From positions 1-64,000 of the forward strand of contig JAPLCC010000059.1 of the NCBI GenBank assembly GCA_026392415.1: a DNA stretch of 64,000 bases. Direction: 5' to 3'. Positions 46,968 through 58,585 of this stretch are shown here, piece after piece (the stretch's first letter is position 1; each line of letters starts with the position of its first letter). Position numbers and translations under genes: made by a program. Source of the stretch: Propionibacteriales bacterium (lineage in GTDB: Bacteria; Actinomycetota; Actinomycetes; Propionibacteriales; Nocardioidaceae). The notes beneath the pieces are model-generated. The model ran no database searches, was not told the origin of the DNA, and saw only the letters and a list, made by a program, of their open reading frames with translations.

Positions 46968-47856
46968 AGCTGTCCTTCAGCGGACCGCCCAGACCCTCGA
47001 CGATCGCCTCGCGGTAACCCGGCGGCGGCACCACGGAGCGCTGCGTCGCCGCATCGAAGAAGACCAGCACGCAACGCGCGCGAGCCAGGACTCCATAGCG
47101 TGATCCGGAGCCGTCGACGATCTCCGCCTCCACCGTCATCGACTTCCCACCCATCTTCGTGACCACGGTGTAGCAGTCGTAGGGCTCGGCCCGGAGGGTG
47201 ATCGGCGTGACGTACTCGAGGTCGGTCTGCGCGACCACGACGTTGATCCTCGGGAAGTCGGCCAGCGCGTCCTTGAGCTTGCGGAACAGCGCGATCCGCG
47301 CCTCCTGGAAGTACTCGAAGTAGATGACGTTGTTGACGTGGCGATAGATGTCGAGGTCGGAGAAGCGGACCTGGACCGGATAGTGCACCGCGTGCTCGTG
47401 CGGCACCGACACCCGCACGGCGCGGGACCGCTCACCCGTTTCGGCGTACGGCGCCAGGGCGGCGCGTTCCTGGTCGGTGATCCGGCGCGGGGCACCGGTC
47501 GCCTGCACGAACGGAGCCATCACGGTGCGCGCACGCAGGAACACGGTGCGCTCGCCCTCCGGGGTCTCGCGGAAGATCTCGTGGTCGAGCGTGAAGCTGC
47601 CGCCGTGGATCCCGGTCACCCAGGAGTCGATGGAGACCGTCGCGTCCCGGAGCTGCAGCGGCGCCACGAACGACACCTCGTGCCGGACCACGACGTACCC
47701 GTCACCTTCGGCGCGCTCGACTCCCGCAGCATGGAGGCAGGCGCGCAGCAGGGCGCCGCGGGCCTCCTGGAGGTAGTCCACGTAGCGCACGTTGTTGATG
47801 TGCCCGAGGATGTCGAGGTCAGCCCATCGCAACGGGCATTCATAGCGGTGCCGCAC
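46942..47856 (-). CDS. Acyl-CoA thioesterase with two hot-dog domains
   Basis: RYECPLRWADLDILGHINNVRYVDYLQEARGALL and YPVQVRFSDLDIYRHVNNVIYFEYFQEARIALF; GTG start inferred. Confidence 0.85.
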   Translation of the reverse strand: MRHRYECPLRWADLDILGHINNVRYVDYLQEARGALLRACLHAAGVERAEGDGYVVVRHEVSFVAPLQLRDATVSIDSWVTGIHGGSFTLDHEIFRETPEGERTVFLRARTVMAPFVQATGAPRRITDQERAALAPYAETGERSRAVRVSVPHEHAVHYPVQVRFSDLDIYRHVNNVIYFEYFQEARIALFRKLKDALADFPRINVVVAQTDLEYVTPITLRAEPYDCYTVVTKMGGKSMTVEAEIVDGSGSRYGVLARARCVLVFFDAATQRSVVPPPGYREAIVEGLGGPLKDSFTTPAAVG

Positions 47857-47937
47857 GCGAGCATGGTTCCACGGCGGCCGACGCCGGACGCTAGGGTCCC
47901 CAGCGCGTGGGACCCCGGACGTGGCCTTCACCACTAC

Positions 47938-47951
47938 TAGAACACGTTCCA
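47938..47951. promoter_or_regulatory. KstR-type box TAGAACACGTTCCA
   Basis: Matches TnnAACnnGTTnnA between the divergent thioesterase and thiolase genes. Confidence 0.65.
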
Positions 47952-48004
47952 TTCTGCGCCCACTACGCTGTGCTGGTTCCGACTTTCACCATCAAGGAGT
48001 GTTC

Positions 48005-49216
48005 ATGCCCGAGGCCGTCATCGTTTCTGCCGCCCGTACCCCGATCGGACGCGCCAACAAGGGCTCCCTCAAGGACTTCCGCCCGGACGACCTCACTGCC
48101 TTGATCGCCCAGGCCGCGCTCGACAAGATCCCGGCGCTGGACCCCAACGACGTGGACGACTTCTATCTCGGCTGCGGCCTCCCCGGTGGCGAGGCCGGCA
48201 ACAACATGGCCCGCATCGTCACCTCGTTGATGGGCTACGAGATCCCCGGCGCGACGATCACCCGCTACTGCTCGTCCTCGGTCCAGACCTCCCGGATGGC
48301 TTTCCACGCGATCAAGGCCGGCGAGGGCGACGTCTTCATCTCCGCCGGTGTCGAGACCGTTTCGCGCTTCCAGTTCGGCACCTCCGACCACATCCCGAAC
48401 ACGAAGAACCCCCTCTTCGCCGACGCCCAGGTGCGCACCGAGGAGTACGCCAAGGGCGGCAAGGACTGGCACGACCCGCGCGAGGACGGCCTGGTCCCCG
48501 ACATCTACATCGCGATGGGCCAGACCGCCGAGAACGTCGCCCGTCTGCGCGGCCTGAAGCGCGAGGACCTCGACGCGTTCGCCACCCGCTCGCAGAACCT
48601 TGCCGAGAAGGCGATCGCCGACGGCTTCTGGGCCCGTGAGATCACCCCGATCACCCTTGCCGACGGCACCGTGGTCTCCAAGGACGACGGCCCCCGCGCC
48701 GGGGTCACCTACGACGCCCTCGCCGGCCTCGACCCGGTCTTCCGCCCGGACGGCCTGGTCACCGCCGGCAACTGCTGCGCTCTCAACGACGGCGCCGCCG
48801 CAGTCGTGATCATGTCCGACACGAAGGCAGCCGAGCTCGGCCTCACGCCGCTCGCGCGGATCGTGTCGACCGGTGTCTCCGGCCTCTCCCCGGAGATCAT
48901 GGGCCTGGGCCCCGTCGAAGCGACCCGCAACGCCCTCAAGCACGCCGGCATGACCATCGACGACATCGACCTCGCCGAGATCAACGAGGCGTTCGCGGCG
49001 CAGGTGCTGCCGTCCGCCGAAGATCTCGGCATCCCGATCGAGAAGCTCAACGTCAACGGTGGCGCGATCGCCGCCGGTCACCCGTTCGGCATGACCGGCG
49101 CGCGGCTCCAGAACACCTTGATCAACTCGCTCGACTGGCACGACAAGACCACCGGCCTGATCACCATGTGTGTCGGCGGCGGCCAGGGCATGGCGATGAT
49201 CCTCGAGCGCATCTGA
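48005..49216 (+). CDS. Acetyl-CoA C-acyltransferase (thiolase)
   Basis: MPEAVIVSAARTPIGRANKGSLKDF; TRYCSSSVQTSRMAFHAI; NVNGGAIAAGHPFGMTGARL; CVGGGQGMAMILE. Confidence 0.95.
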   Translation: MPEAVIVSAARTPIGRANKGSLKDFRPDDLTALIAQAALDKIPALDPNDVDDFYLGCGLPGGEAGNNMARIVTSLMGYEIPGATITRYCSSSVQTSRMAFHAIKAGEGDVFISAGVETVSRFQFGTSDHIPNTKNPLFADAQVRTEEYAKGGKDWHDPREDGLVPDIYIAMGQTAENVARLRGLKREDLDAFATRSQNLAEKAIADGFWAREITPITLADGTVVSKDDGPRAGVTYDALAGLDPVFRPDGLVTAGNCCALNDGAAAVVIMSDTKAAELGLTPLARIVSTGVSGLSPEIMGLGPVEATRNALKHAGMTIDDIDLAEINEAFAAQVLPSAEDLGIPIEKLNVNGGAIAAGHPFGMTGARLQNTLINSLDWHDKTTGLITMCVGGGQGMAMILERI

Positions 49217-49248
49217 CGCGGCGCATCTGACCCGGCGCGGTCGACACT

Positions 49249-49270
49249 CGGCGGCGGACGACCGCCGCCG
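49249..49270. terminator. Stem-loop between thiolase and MarR genes
   Basis: CGGCGGCGG-ACGA-CCGCCGCCG perfect 9-bp stem, no T tract. Confidence 0.5.
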
Positions 49271-49302
49271 GGTGCGGCTTCGCACGACCTACACTGACGC
49301 GC

Positions 49303-49812
49303 GTGACAGCGGACGACGACAGCACGGCGCGCTCCCCTGCCGAGCCCCGGTGGCTCGATGACGGGCAGCAGCAGGCCTGGCGATCGTTCCTGCTCGGCAC
49401 GACGCTGCTCCTGGACCGGATCGACGAGGACCTGCGGCGCGAGCATGGCCTGTCCGCCGTGGACTACGAGATCCTGGTCCGGCTCTCCGAGGCCGGCGGC
49501 CAGCTGCGGATGGCGAAGCTGGCCGCAGCCCTGGCCCACAGCCGAAGCCGGGTCACCCACACCGTGAAGCGCATGGAGAACGCCGGTCTCGTCGCCCGCG
49601 CCGAGTCGCCCGAGGACGGCCGCGGGGTGATCTGTCAGCTCACGAAGAGCGGTGCCTCCATGCTCACCACGGCGGCACCGAGCCATGTCGAGACCGTCCG
49701 GCAGTCCCTGGTCGACCTCGTCGAACCCGCGGATCTCCTCGCACTCGGTCGGGTCATGGACGCCGTCTGCGACCAGTTGATCGCCGACCACCCCGAACGC
49801 GAGCTGCGCTGA
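49303..49812 (+). CDS. MarR-family transcriptional regulator
   Basis: HGLSAVDYEILVRLSEAGGQLRMAKLAAALAHSRSRVTHTVKRMENAGLVARAESPEDGRGVICQLT; GTG start. Confidence 0.9.
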   Translation: MTADDDSTARSPAEPRWLDDGQQQAWRSFLLGTTLLLDRIDEDLRREHGLSAVDYEILVRLSEAGGQLRMAKLAAALAHSRSRVTHTVKRMENAGLVARAESPEDGRGVICQLTKSGASMLTTAAPSHVETVRQSLVDLVEPADLLALGRVMDAVCDQLIADHPERELR

Positions 49813-49816
49813 CCTC

Positions 49817-51499
<1,683 letters not shown>

Positions 51500-51563
51500 G
51501 GCTCAAGGCTACGCAGCGACCGGCCGCCCGCCGCGGCCGGGGTCAGGGCGGAAGTGGGGTCGC

Positions 51564-53162
51564 TCAGCCCCTGGCTGCGGCGATGCCGCGCCGGAAGGCG
51601 GCGTACGACGACAGCTCGGCGCTGATCGGCTGGACGACCTCGGTGTCGAGCACGCCGTGCACCACGGCCCGCAGCCGTTCGTCGGCGTCCTCGGCCCGGG
51701 TGCGGGCGAGCCCCTTGACGAGCACGCGCCCGACGATGGCCAGCAGGAGCCCGAGCACCAGCGCCCCGGCGCCGACCAGCGGCGGCACGGGCACGCCGGC
51801 GACCTCAGGCAGGTCTGCGGTCTTGCCCTGGACGGCCGCGAAGCCCCACCAGGCCAGCCCGGCGACGCCGGCGACCAGGAGCAACCAGTGCAGGAGGCGC
51901 AGGACCCCGACCCAGAACGGGAGCCGGCCACCCAGCTCGACACGCCCCAGCTCACGCTCCAGCTGGTCGCCGAGCTCGGTGAGGCGGGCGGTGCCGGCGC
52001 TGCGGACCCGACGGGCCCACGCGGGTCCGACACCGTCGGCGAGCTCGTCGGAGAGTCCGCGAACGCCGCCGTCGACGGTTGCCCGGTCCAGCGGGGCGAT
52101 GCGGGGTGCACCGTCGAGCGCGACGACGTCGGGGTCGCGACGACCGAGGAGAGTCAGCGGCGGCCAGGCCACCGCACGCCGGGCCGAGACGCCGAGGACG
52201 CGCTCGATGCTGTCGACGACCGACGTGACACCCGCGGCATCGGCGACCACGTCCTCGAGGTCGCGCACCCTGGTGACGGGCAGCGTGGCCGGAGATGTCG
52301 TACCGCCGGCGGACTCGAGGCGGGCGACCGCCGAGGCGATGTCGGCCTCGACCCGGGCAGTGGTGCTGCGCTTGTCGGCCACGCGACGCTGGATCTCCGC
52401 CCGGAGCTCGGCCATCCCGATGCCCGCCTTCGCGGAGATCGGGAGGACCTGGACGTTCGGGAGACCGTCAGCGGCGAGCAGTCGGCGTACGTCGTCGACC
52501 ATCGCCTGGCGCTGGTCCTCCGGCACGGTGTCGATGTGGTTGAGCGCGACCAGGATGACGTCCTGGTGGGTCACCATCGGCTTGAAGTAACGGTCGTGGA
52601 CCGCCGCGTCGGCGTACTTCTGCGGGTCGAGGATCCAGACCATCAGGTCCGCGACCGCGAGCAGGCGGTCGACCTCTAGGTGGTGGGACACCTCGGTGGA
52701 GTCGTGGTCGGGGAGGTCGAGCAGGACGACACCGTCGAGGGCCTGGTCGTGCCGGCTGTCGAGCATCGAGTCGCGCATCGTCTGGTGCCGGGGCGGGATG
52801 CCGAGGTGGTCGAGAAGTTCTGGTGCGCCCTCGCTCCCCCACACGACAGCGGTCGCCCACGAGGTCGTGGGACGCCGGATGCCGACCGAGGAGAGCTCGA
52901 GGCCCGTGAGCGCGTTGTAGGTCGACGACTTGCCGGACCCGGTGGCTCCGGCGATGGCCACCACGGTGTGGCGAGCAGACAGCTTCAGCCGACCGGTGGC
53001 CCGGTCGGTGGCGGACTCGACGGAGTCGAGCACCGCGTCGTCCACCCGACCACGGGCGGCACGGACGGCGTCGCCGAGCCCGGCGACCCGGTCGCCGATG
53101 GCGGTGCCACGCGTCGCGAGGTCACCCAGACCGAGCGCTGCCTCTCCGAGACCATTCGTCAC
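51564..53162 (-). CDS. Dynamin-like/YfjP-type GTPase with C-terminal TM region
   Basis: VVAIAGATGSGKSSTYNALTG (G1), LLDLPDHDS (G3), VALNHID (G4). Confidence 0.85.
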   Translation of the reverse strand: MTNGLGEAALGLGDLATRGTAIGDRVAGLGDAVRAARGRVDDAVLDSVESATDRATGRLKLSARHTVVAIAGATGSGKSSTYNALTGLELSSVGIRRPTTSWATAVVWGSEGAPELLDHLGIPPRHQTMRDSMLDSRHDQALDGVVLLDLPDHDSTEVSHHLEVDRLLAVADLMVWILDPQKYADAAVHDRYFKPMVTHQDVILVALNHIDTVPEDQRQAMVDDVRRLLAADGLPNVQVLPISAKAGIGMAELRAEIQRRVADKRSTTARVEADIASAVARLESAGGTTSPATLPVTRVRDLEDVVADAAGVTSVVDSIERVLGVSARRAVAWPPLTLLGRRDPDVVALDGAPRIAPLDRATVDGGVRGLSDELADGVGPAWARRVRSAGTARLTELGDQLERELGRVELGGRLPFWVGVLRLLHWLLLVAGVAGLAWWGFAAVQGKTADLPEVAGVPVPPLVGAGALVLGLLLAIVGRVLVKGLARTRAEDADERLRAVVHGVLDTEVVQPISAELSSYAAFRRGIAAARG

Positions 53163-54916
53163 AGGTGTTCACCGGTTCCCTTCTTGGCCGCGGCGAACCG
53201 CAGGTCGTCGACGCGGCGCGCCGCCTGGCGCAGCGCGTCGGGTGCGTCGGGCTTGAGCTGCCACTGCGCCGCCGGGGCGAGGTAACGAGCGCGTTCGGCA
53301 CCCATCAACGTCGTGAGGCGTCGGGCGAGAGTGCCCCGCGCCTGGTCGACGATCCGGTCGGTCGCGTCGCGGCCGAGAACCGTCTCGAGCAGGGTCTGTC
53401 CGAGGCGGACTGCTTCGGCAGACTGGCCCCGCGGCGCGGGACCGGAGAGTGCGACGACACCCAGGGTCACCGACAGGCCGTGGACGCCGAGGGCGAGGAA
53501 CCGGGCGCTGTGGCGGGCGTCGCCGGCCTCGTGCCGGACGAATTCCTGCAGCTCCTCCTGCCAGCCGCGGACCTCCTGCTCGGTGAGTGTGCGCAACGAA
53601 CGGCCGGCGCGAGACAGGTCGTCGGCCGTGGCGGCGAGCAGCGCGTCGCCGTACTCCTTCTCGCTCCAGGCGGCGGAGGCGGCGGCCGCGGCCCGCTCGG
53701 CATGGTCGGCGACGGCCGCCTCGAGTGCCATCTCGATCGCGACCGCGACCCGCTCGGCCTGTTGCGGCTTGCCCTTGATCGCATTGACGAGGCGTTCGCG
53801 GACGAAGCCCACCTTCGCCTCGAGGCTGCGGACCAGCTCGCCGCTGCCGACGAACTCCTGCCAGCGAGCCAGCAGGTCACCGCGCAGCAGCGCGCCGTCG
53901 GCGGCGTCCGCCAGCAGACCGGTCTGGGCGTCGTCGTAGACGCGGTCGGCGACGGAGAGCAGGTCGGCGACCGCACCCACCTGAAGGGCAGCGGCGTCGG
54001 CGATCGGGAAGGCCTTGCGCGTCACGGTGCGGACGGCCCCGGCAACGGTCTGGTTGACCAGCTCGCGGCGCCCGGCTGCGTCGGCAGCGAGCGAATCCAG
54101 CCAGGTGCGGATCTCGGCGCCGTAGGACGTCGGAAGCAGTCCCTCCTCGCTGACGGTGCCGTGCTGCACGGCGAACAGCGGACTGTCCTTGAGGCCGCGG
54201 GCCGCCATCATCCGCGCGAGGTGGACCGAGACTGTTGCGACGTCGTCGGTCGGGGTGCGGCTCAGGACCAGCGCGACGGCGGTGTTGCGCTCGACCGCGA
54301 CCTTGAGGTGGTCCCACGGGACCTGGTCGGAGTAGCGGGCGGCCGAGGTCACGAAGAGCCAGAGGTCAGCGGCGGCGAGCAGCTGGGTGGCGAGCTCGCG
54401 GTTGCGCTCGTCGACCGAGTCGACGTCGGGAGCGTCGAGGATCGCGAGGCCGCGCGGCACCTGGTCACTGGGCACAAGCTGGATCGCCTGCTGGTCGGTG
54501 GTCGCCATCTGCACCCGGGTCAGGTCCGGCAGCAGCCGGTCCGTGCCGAACCAGCGGGCGTCGTCGGGGTGATGCACCAGGACCGGCGACCTCGTGGTCG
54601 GTCGCAGCAGTCCGGGGGTGGTGACCTTGTGGCCGACCAGCGTGTTCACGAGCGTCGACTTGCCGGCACCCGTGGATCCGCCGACGACGACCAGCAACGG
54701 AGCCTCGACCTCGGCCAGGCGCGGGATGACGTAGTCCTCGAGCTGGGCGATGACCTGGTCGCGGCCGATCCGCAAGGCACTCACGCCCGGCAGGTCCAGC
54801 GGCAACGGCGCAGCCTTCAGCGACCCGTGCAGGCGCACCACTTCGGTGAGCATGCGGGCGCCGAGACCGTCGTCGGTGAAGTCGGCACCACTCAAGGCCT
54901 GGTGTCCGGGGGTCAT
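53159..54916 (-). CDS. Dynamin-family GTPase
   Basis: LLVVVGGSTGAGKSTLVNTLVGHKVTTPGLLRPTTRSPVLVHHP; AILDAPDVDSVDERNRELATQLLAAADLWLFVTSA. Confidence 0.88.
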   Translation of the reverse strand: MTPGHQALSGADFTDDGLGARMLTEVVRLHGSLKAAPLPLDLPGVSALRIGRDQVIAQLEDYVIPRLAEVEAPLLVVVGGSTGAGKSTLVNTLVGHKVTTPGLLRPTTRSPVLVHHPDDARWFGTDRLLPDLTRVQMATTDQQAIQLVPSDQVPRGLAILDAPDVDSVDERNRELATQLLAAADLWLFVTSAARYSDQVPWDHLKVAVERNTAVALVLSRTPTDDVATVSVHLARMMAARGLKDSPLFAVQHGTVSEEGLLPTSYGAEIRTWLDSLAADAAGRRELVNQTVAGAVRTVTRKAFPIADAAALQVGAVADLLSVADRVYDDAQTGLLADAADGALLRGDLLARWQEFVGSGELVRSLEAKVGFVRERLVNAIKGKPQQAERVAVAIEMALEAAVADHAERAAAAASAAWSEKEYGDALLAATADDLSRAGRSLRTLTEQEVRGWQEELQEFVRHEAGDARHSARFLALGVHGLSVTLGVVALSGPAPRGQSAEAVRLGQTLLETVLGRDATDRIVDQARGTLARRLTTLMGAERARYLAPAAQWQLKPDAPDALRQAARRVDDLRFAAAKKGTGEHL

Positions 54917-56034
54917 CGCTGGGGTACCACCTGTCCGGGAAAGGCGATCCGGGGCCGGGCGGCCTGGATGCGTCCGAGGAAGTCCTGCCCGCGCAGCTGC
55001 CAGTCGGCAGGCGCAGTGCCTCGGAGAAGTCGGTGATGCAGGAAGCCGAGCTCGATCGCTGCCTGCTGGTAGTTGCGCATCGCCCGCTCGGCCTCGCGCC
55101 CGCCGGTGCGGCGTGCGTGTCGGCGGGCTTCGCGGCGAGCCCGCAGATCCACCACCCAGCCGATGTCGGTGGCCGGGAGCAGTCCGCGGTTCGCGGCATC
55201 GGTGAGCGCGGTCCGCAGGACGTGGGCCTCCGTCTCCCGGGCCCACCAGGCCAGCGCGACCAGGCCGATGAAGGCCGGCGCCATGATCACGACGTAGACG
55301 ACGGCGAAGCCACCGAACCCGACCACGGTCGAGCCGTTCCACAGTCCGTGCGCGAGAACGGCCAGCGCGTAGCCGCCGAGCGGTGCCAGCCAGCGCACGG
55401 CGCTGCTTCGCGAGGTCACCGCGAGGCCGATGCCGATGCCGGTGAAGGCGGTGAAGAGCGGGTGGGCGAACGGACTGAAGATGCAGCGCAGCACGAAGGT
55501 GCCGGTCACCGCCTCGAACCCGCCGGGGCCCATCCCGTCGGCGCCGTTGTACGCCGCGGCGAGGTAGAGGATGTTCTCGGTGAAGGCGAACCCCACGCCG
55601 ACCATGCCGGCGTAGACGATGCCGTCGAGGATGCCGTCGATCTCTGCCCGGCGCCACCACAGCAGGAGGAACAGGAACAGGCCCTTGCTCGCCTCTTCGA
55701 CGACGGGCGCGGCAATGGCGAGCGAGAAGGTGTCGGTGAAGCCGACCAGCAGGCCACCGAGGCCCTGGATCACCACGGCCGCCATGGTCGCAACGAAAGC
55801 GCCCCAGGCCAGGCCGGAGGCCAGCAGTGCCTTGGGTTCGGGCTCGTAGCGGTCCAGCCAGAGGTACGCCGCGAGGACCGGGCCGACCGGCAGCGCAGCG
55901 AGGCCGGTCGCGAGCAGCGTCGTGGTGGGAGCGCCGGACAACGCGAGCACGAGAAGCGTCAGGAGTGCCCCGACAACGACCGCCACGGTCACGACGACCG
56001 TGAAGGCAACGCTGTTGCGAGGGGCTGTGGACAT
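54913..56034 (-). CDS. PrsW-family intramembrane metalloprotease
   Basis: APVVEEASKGLFLFLLLWWRRAEIDGILDGIVYAGMVGVGFAFTENILYL. Confidence 0.9.
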   Translation of the reverse strand: MSTAPRNSVAFTVVVTVAVVVGALLTLLVLALSGAPTTTLLATGLAALPVGPVLAAYLWLDRYEPEPKALLASGLAWGAFVATMAAVVIQGLGGLLVGFTDTFSLAIAAPVVEEASKGLFLFLLLWWRRAEIDGILDGIVYAGMVGVGFAFTENILYLAAAYNGADGMGPGGFEAVTGTFVLRCIFSPFAHPLFTAFTGIGIGLAVTSRSSAVRWLAPLGGYALAVLAHGLWNGSTVVGFGGFAVVYVVIMAPAFIGLVALAWWARETEAHVLRTALTDAANRGLLPATDIGWVVDLRARREARRHARRTGGREAERAMRNYQQAAIELGFLHHRLLRGTAPADWQLRGQDFLGRIQAARPRIAFPGQVVPQR

Positions 56035-56093
56035 GGGCTGCAGCCTATCGGGAGGCGGTCCTGCCGCCCTGATCGCGGCGTACAGTGGGAAGG

Positions 56094-57509
56094 GTGAGTG
56101 ACGCCACCCCCCAGCTCAAGACCGAACAGCACGACCCCGCAGTCCCGGAGGCTTACGCCGCCTTCATGAGGACCGGTTGGGACGACCGGGATGCCGCGGT
56201 GCCACGCGCTGCGATCGCGGATCGGGCCGCCGCGCGTCGTACCCGGCTGGCCGAGGCGTTCCCGGGCGAACGCCTGGTGCTGCCCGGCGGCGGCTACAAG
56301 GTCCGGGCCTACGACACCGACTACCGCTTCCGTGCCGACACCGCCCACGCGTACTTCTCCGGCAACCAGACCTCCGACGCCACGTTGGTGATCGAGCCCG
56401 ACGGCTCCGCGGCGCTCTACGCCCGCCCGCGCTCGGGTCGCGACACCGACGAGTTCTTCCGGGACCGCCAGTACGGCGCCCTCTGGGCCGGCAAGCGGCC
56501 CTCGGCCGCGGAGCTGGAGGCCGCGCTCGGCCTGACCGTGCGGCACTCCGACGACCTGGCCGCCGACCTCGGCGCCGGCGGCGCGAAGACCCGGGTGCTG
56601 CGCAACGTCTCCACCGACGTCGACGGCCTCGTCGCCGGTGACGAGGGACGCGACGCCGAACTCGCCCGCGTCGCCTCCGAGATGCGCCTGGTCAAGGACG
56701 ACTGGGAAGTCGCCGAGCTCCAGGCCGCGGTCGACGCGACGACGCTGGGCTTCGAGGACTGCGTGCGCGAGTGGGACCGCGTCATCGAGCACGGCGAGCG
56801 CTGGCTGGAAGGCACCTTCTTCCGCCGCGCGCGCACGATGGGCAACGACCTCGGCTACGACTCGATCGTGGCCTGCGGCCCGCACGCGACGACCCTGCAC
56901 TGGATCGAGAACTCGGGACCGATCGTCCCCGGTCAATTGCTGCTGCTCGACATGGGCGTCGAGGGCGCGAACCTCTACACCGCCGACATCACGCGCACCG
57001 TGCCGGTGTCCGGTGCGTTCTCGCCGCTGCAGCGCGACCTCTACACGCTCGTGCTCCAGGCGCAGGACGCCGCGATCGCAGCCCTCAGGCCCGGCGCGAA
57101 GTTCCTCGCTGGGCACGACGCCGCGATGGTCGTCCTGGCCCACGGCCTCGGCGACCTCGGCCTGCTGCCGGTGTCGGTCGACGAAGCGCTCTCCCCCGAC
57201 TCGAAGGTCTACGCCCGCTGGACGCTCCACGGCACCAGCCACATGCTCGGGATGGACGTCCACGACTGCGGCCACGCCGCCCCGGAGGCGTACCGCGACG
57301 CCGAACTGGTCGAGGGCATGGTGCTCACGGTCGAGCCTGGCCTGTACTTCCAGGCCGACGACCTGCTCGTGCCCGAGGAGCTGCGCGGGATCGGCATCCG
57401 GATCGAGGACGACGTCGTGGTGACCGCCGACGGAGTGCACAACCTGTCGTCGGCCCTGCCGCGCACACCGGACGCGATCGAGGAGTGGATGGGCACGCTG
57501 CGCGGCTGA
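56094..57509 (+). CDS. Aminopeptidase P family protein (M24)
   Basis: LLLDMGVEGANLYTADITRTVPVSGAF; HGTSHMLGMDVHDCG; LTVEPGLYF; GTG start inferred. Confidence 0.93.
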   Translation: MSDATPQLKTEQHDPAVPEAYAAFMRTGWDDRDAAVPRAAIADRAAARRTRLAEAFPGERLVLPGGGYKVRAYDTDYRFRADTAHAYFSGNQTSDATLVIEPDGSAALYARPRSGRDTDEFFRDRQYGALWAGKRPSAAELEAALGLTVRHSDDLAADLGAGGAKTRVLRNVSTDVDGLVAGDEGRDAELARVASEMRLVKDDWEVAELQAAVDATTLGFEDCVREWDRVIEHGERWLEGTFFRRARTMGNDLGYDSIVACGPHATTLHWIENSGPIVPGQLLLLDMGVEGANLYTADITRTVPVSGAFSPLQRDLYTLVLQAQDAAIAALRPGAKFLAGHDAAMVVLAHGLGDLGLLPVSVDEALSPDSKVYARWTLHGTSHMLGMDVHDCGHAAPEAYRDAELVEGMVLTVEPGLYFQADDLLVPEELRGIGIRIEDDVVVTADGVHNLSSALPRTPDAIEEWMGTLRG

Positions 57510-57539
57510 TCCTCACGGGGTCGGCACGGGCAACTGCCC

Positions 57540-58585
57540 TCAGACCAGCGCGAGGGTTCCCAGCTCCCTGATGGCGGCACAGGAACGCTTGATCATCACC
57601 GCGAACATCCGGTCGCCGCGATCCGTGCGGGCGCCGTAGGCCTGGCCGAAGACGGCAACCAGCGGCACCTGCAGCATCGCGAAGCGGTAGTCGTCCCAGC
57701 ACTGCTCGAGCGAGTACGACGTCACCCCGTGCCTGAGGAGCGCCCGGTGGTAGGCGGCGACCAGCGTCTCTTCGGCACCGCGTCGCGGTCCCGGGTCGAG
57801 GCTGGTCGCGACGACATAGGCGAGGTCGCGGGCGGGCAGGGCAAGGCTGAGGGTCTGCCAGTCGACGGCGACCACGCCCGGTCCGCCGTCCGGCGGGAAG
57901 AGCAGGTTGTCGAGCCGGTAGTCGCCGTGGACGGGACCGAAGCGCTCGGCGCGCGCCAGGGCCCACCGCTCGATCACGTCCGGGACGGCCCGCACGGTCG
58001 CGACGTCCTCCACAGAGAGCTGGCCGGCGAGGTTGTCCACGAAGAGGTCGACGGCCGGGCCGAACAGCTCGGCCATCAGCGCCACGTCCTCGGGGCCGTT
58101 GACGGACAGCCCTTCGATGTCGAGCAGCGCCGGATCACACCACCGCGGACCGTGCAGCCCGGCGAGGTTGACCACCGCGTCCTCGACCTGCGCCACGCTG
58201 CAGCCGGCGATCTGGTCACCCTGGACGGCCGGGGCGAGGTCCTCGAGCAGCAGCACGAAGTCGCCGCCCTCCTCGGCACCGTCGGCGTGGTGGACGGCGG
58301 GCACCCGCACGGCGAGCGTCGGCGCGATCTCGCGGTAGAACCGGAGCTCGGTGCGATAGGGGTTGGCGAGCATCGCCCGAGCAGCGAGGTCGACGGCCGG
58401 GAGCTTGGCCAGCACGGTCGCCGGCAGCGCAGGGTCACCGGTGAGCGCAAGGCGGTAGCAGGTGCCGATCTGGCCGGTGCCGACCGGTGTGAGGGTCACC
58501 GAGTCGACCCGGGCCCCGAGGGCGAGGGTCAGCCAGTCCGCTGTCAGACCTTCGGCATCCGCCACCAGCGGCACGACGCCGCTCA
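57540..58585 (-). CDS. Aminoglycoside phosphotransferase-like (APH/ecdysteroid kinase-like) protein
   Basis: FGPVHGDYRLDNLLFPPDGGPGVVAVDWQTLSLALPARDLAYVV. Confidence 0.88.

Noticed and set aside
53165-55036. 623-aa + strand ORF opposite the dynamin-like GTPase gene
   Set aside because: Shadow ORF; GTPase motifs are on the minus strand.
57540-58585. Antibiotic-resistance aminoglycoside phosphotransferase
   Set aside because: The APH-like fold is shared by many catabolic kinases; overlap with an LLM oxidoreductase gene argues for a metabolic role rather than resistance.
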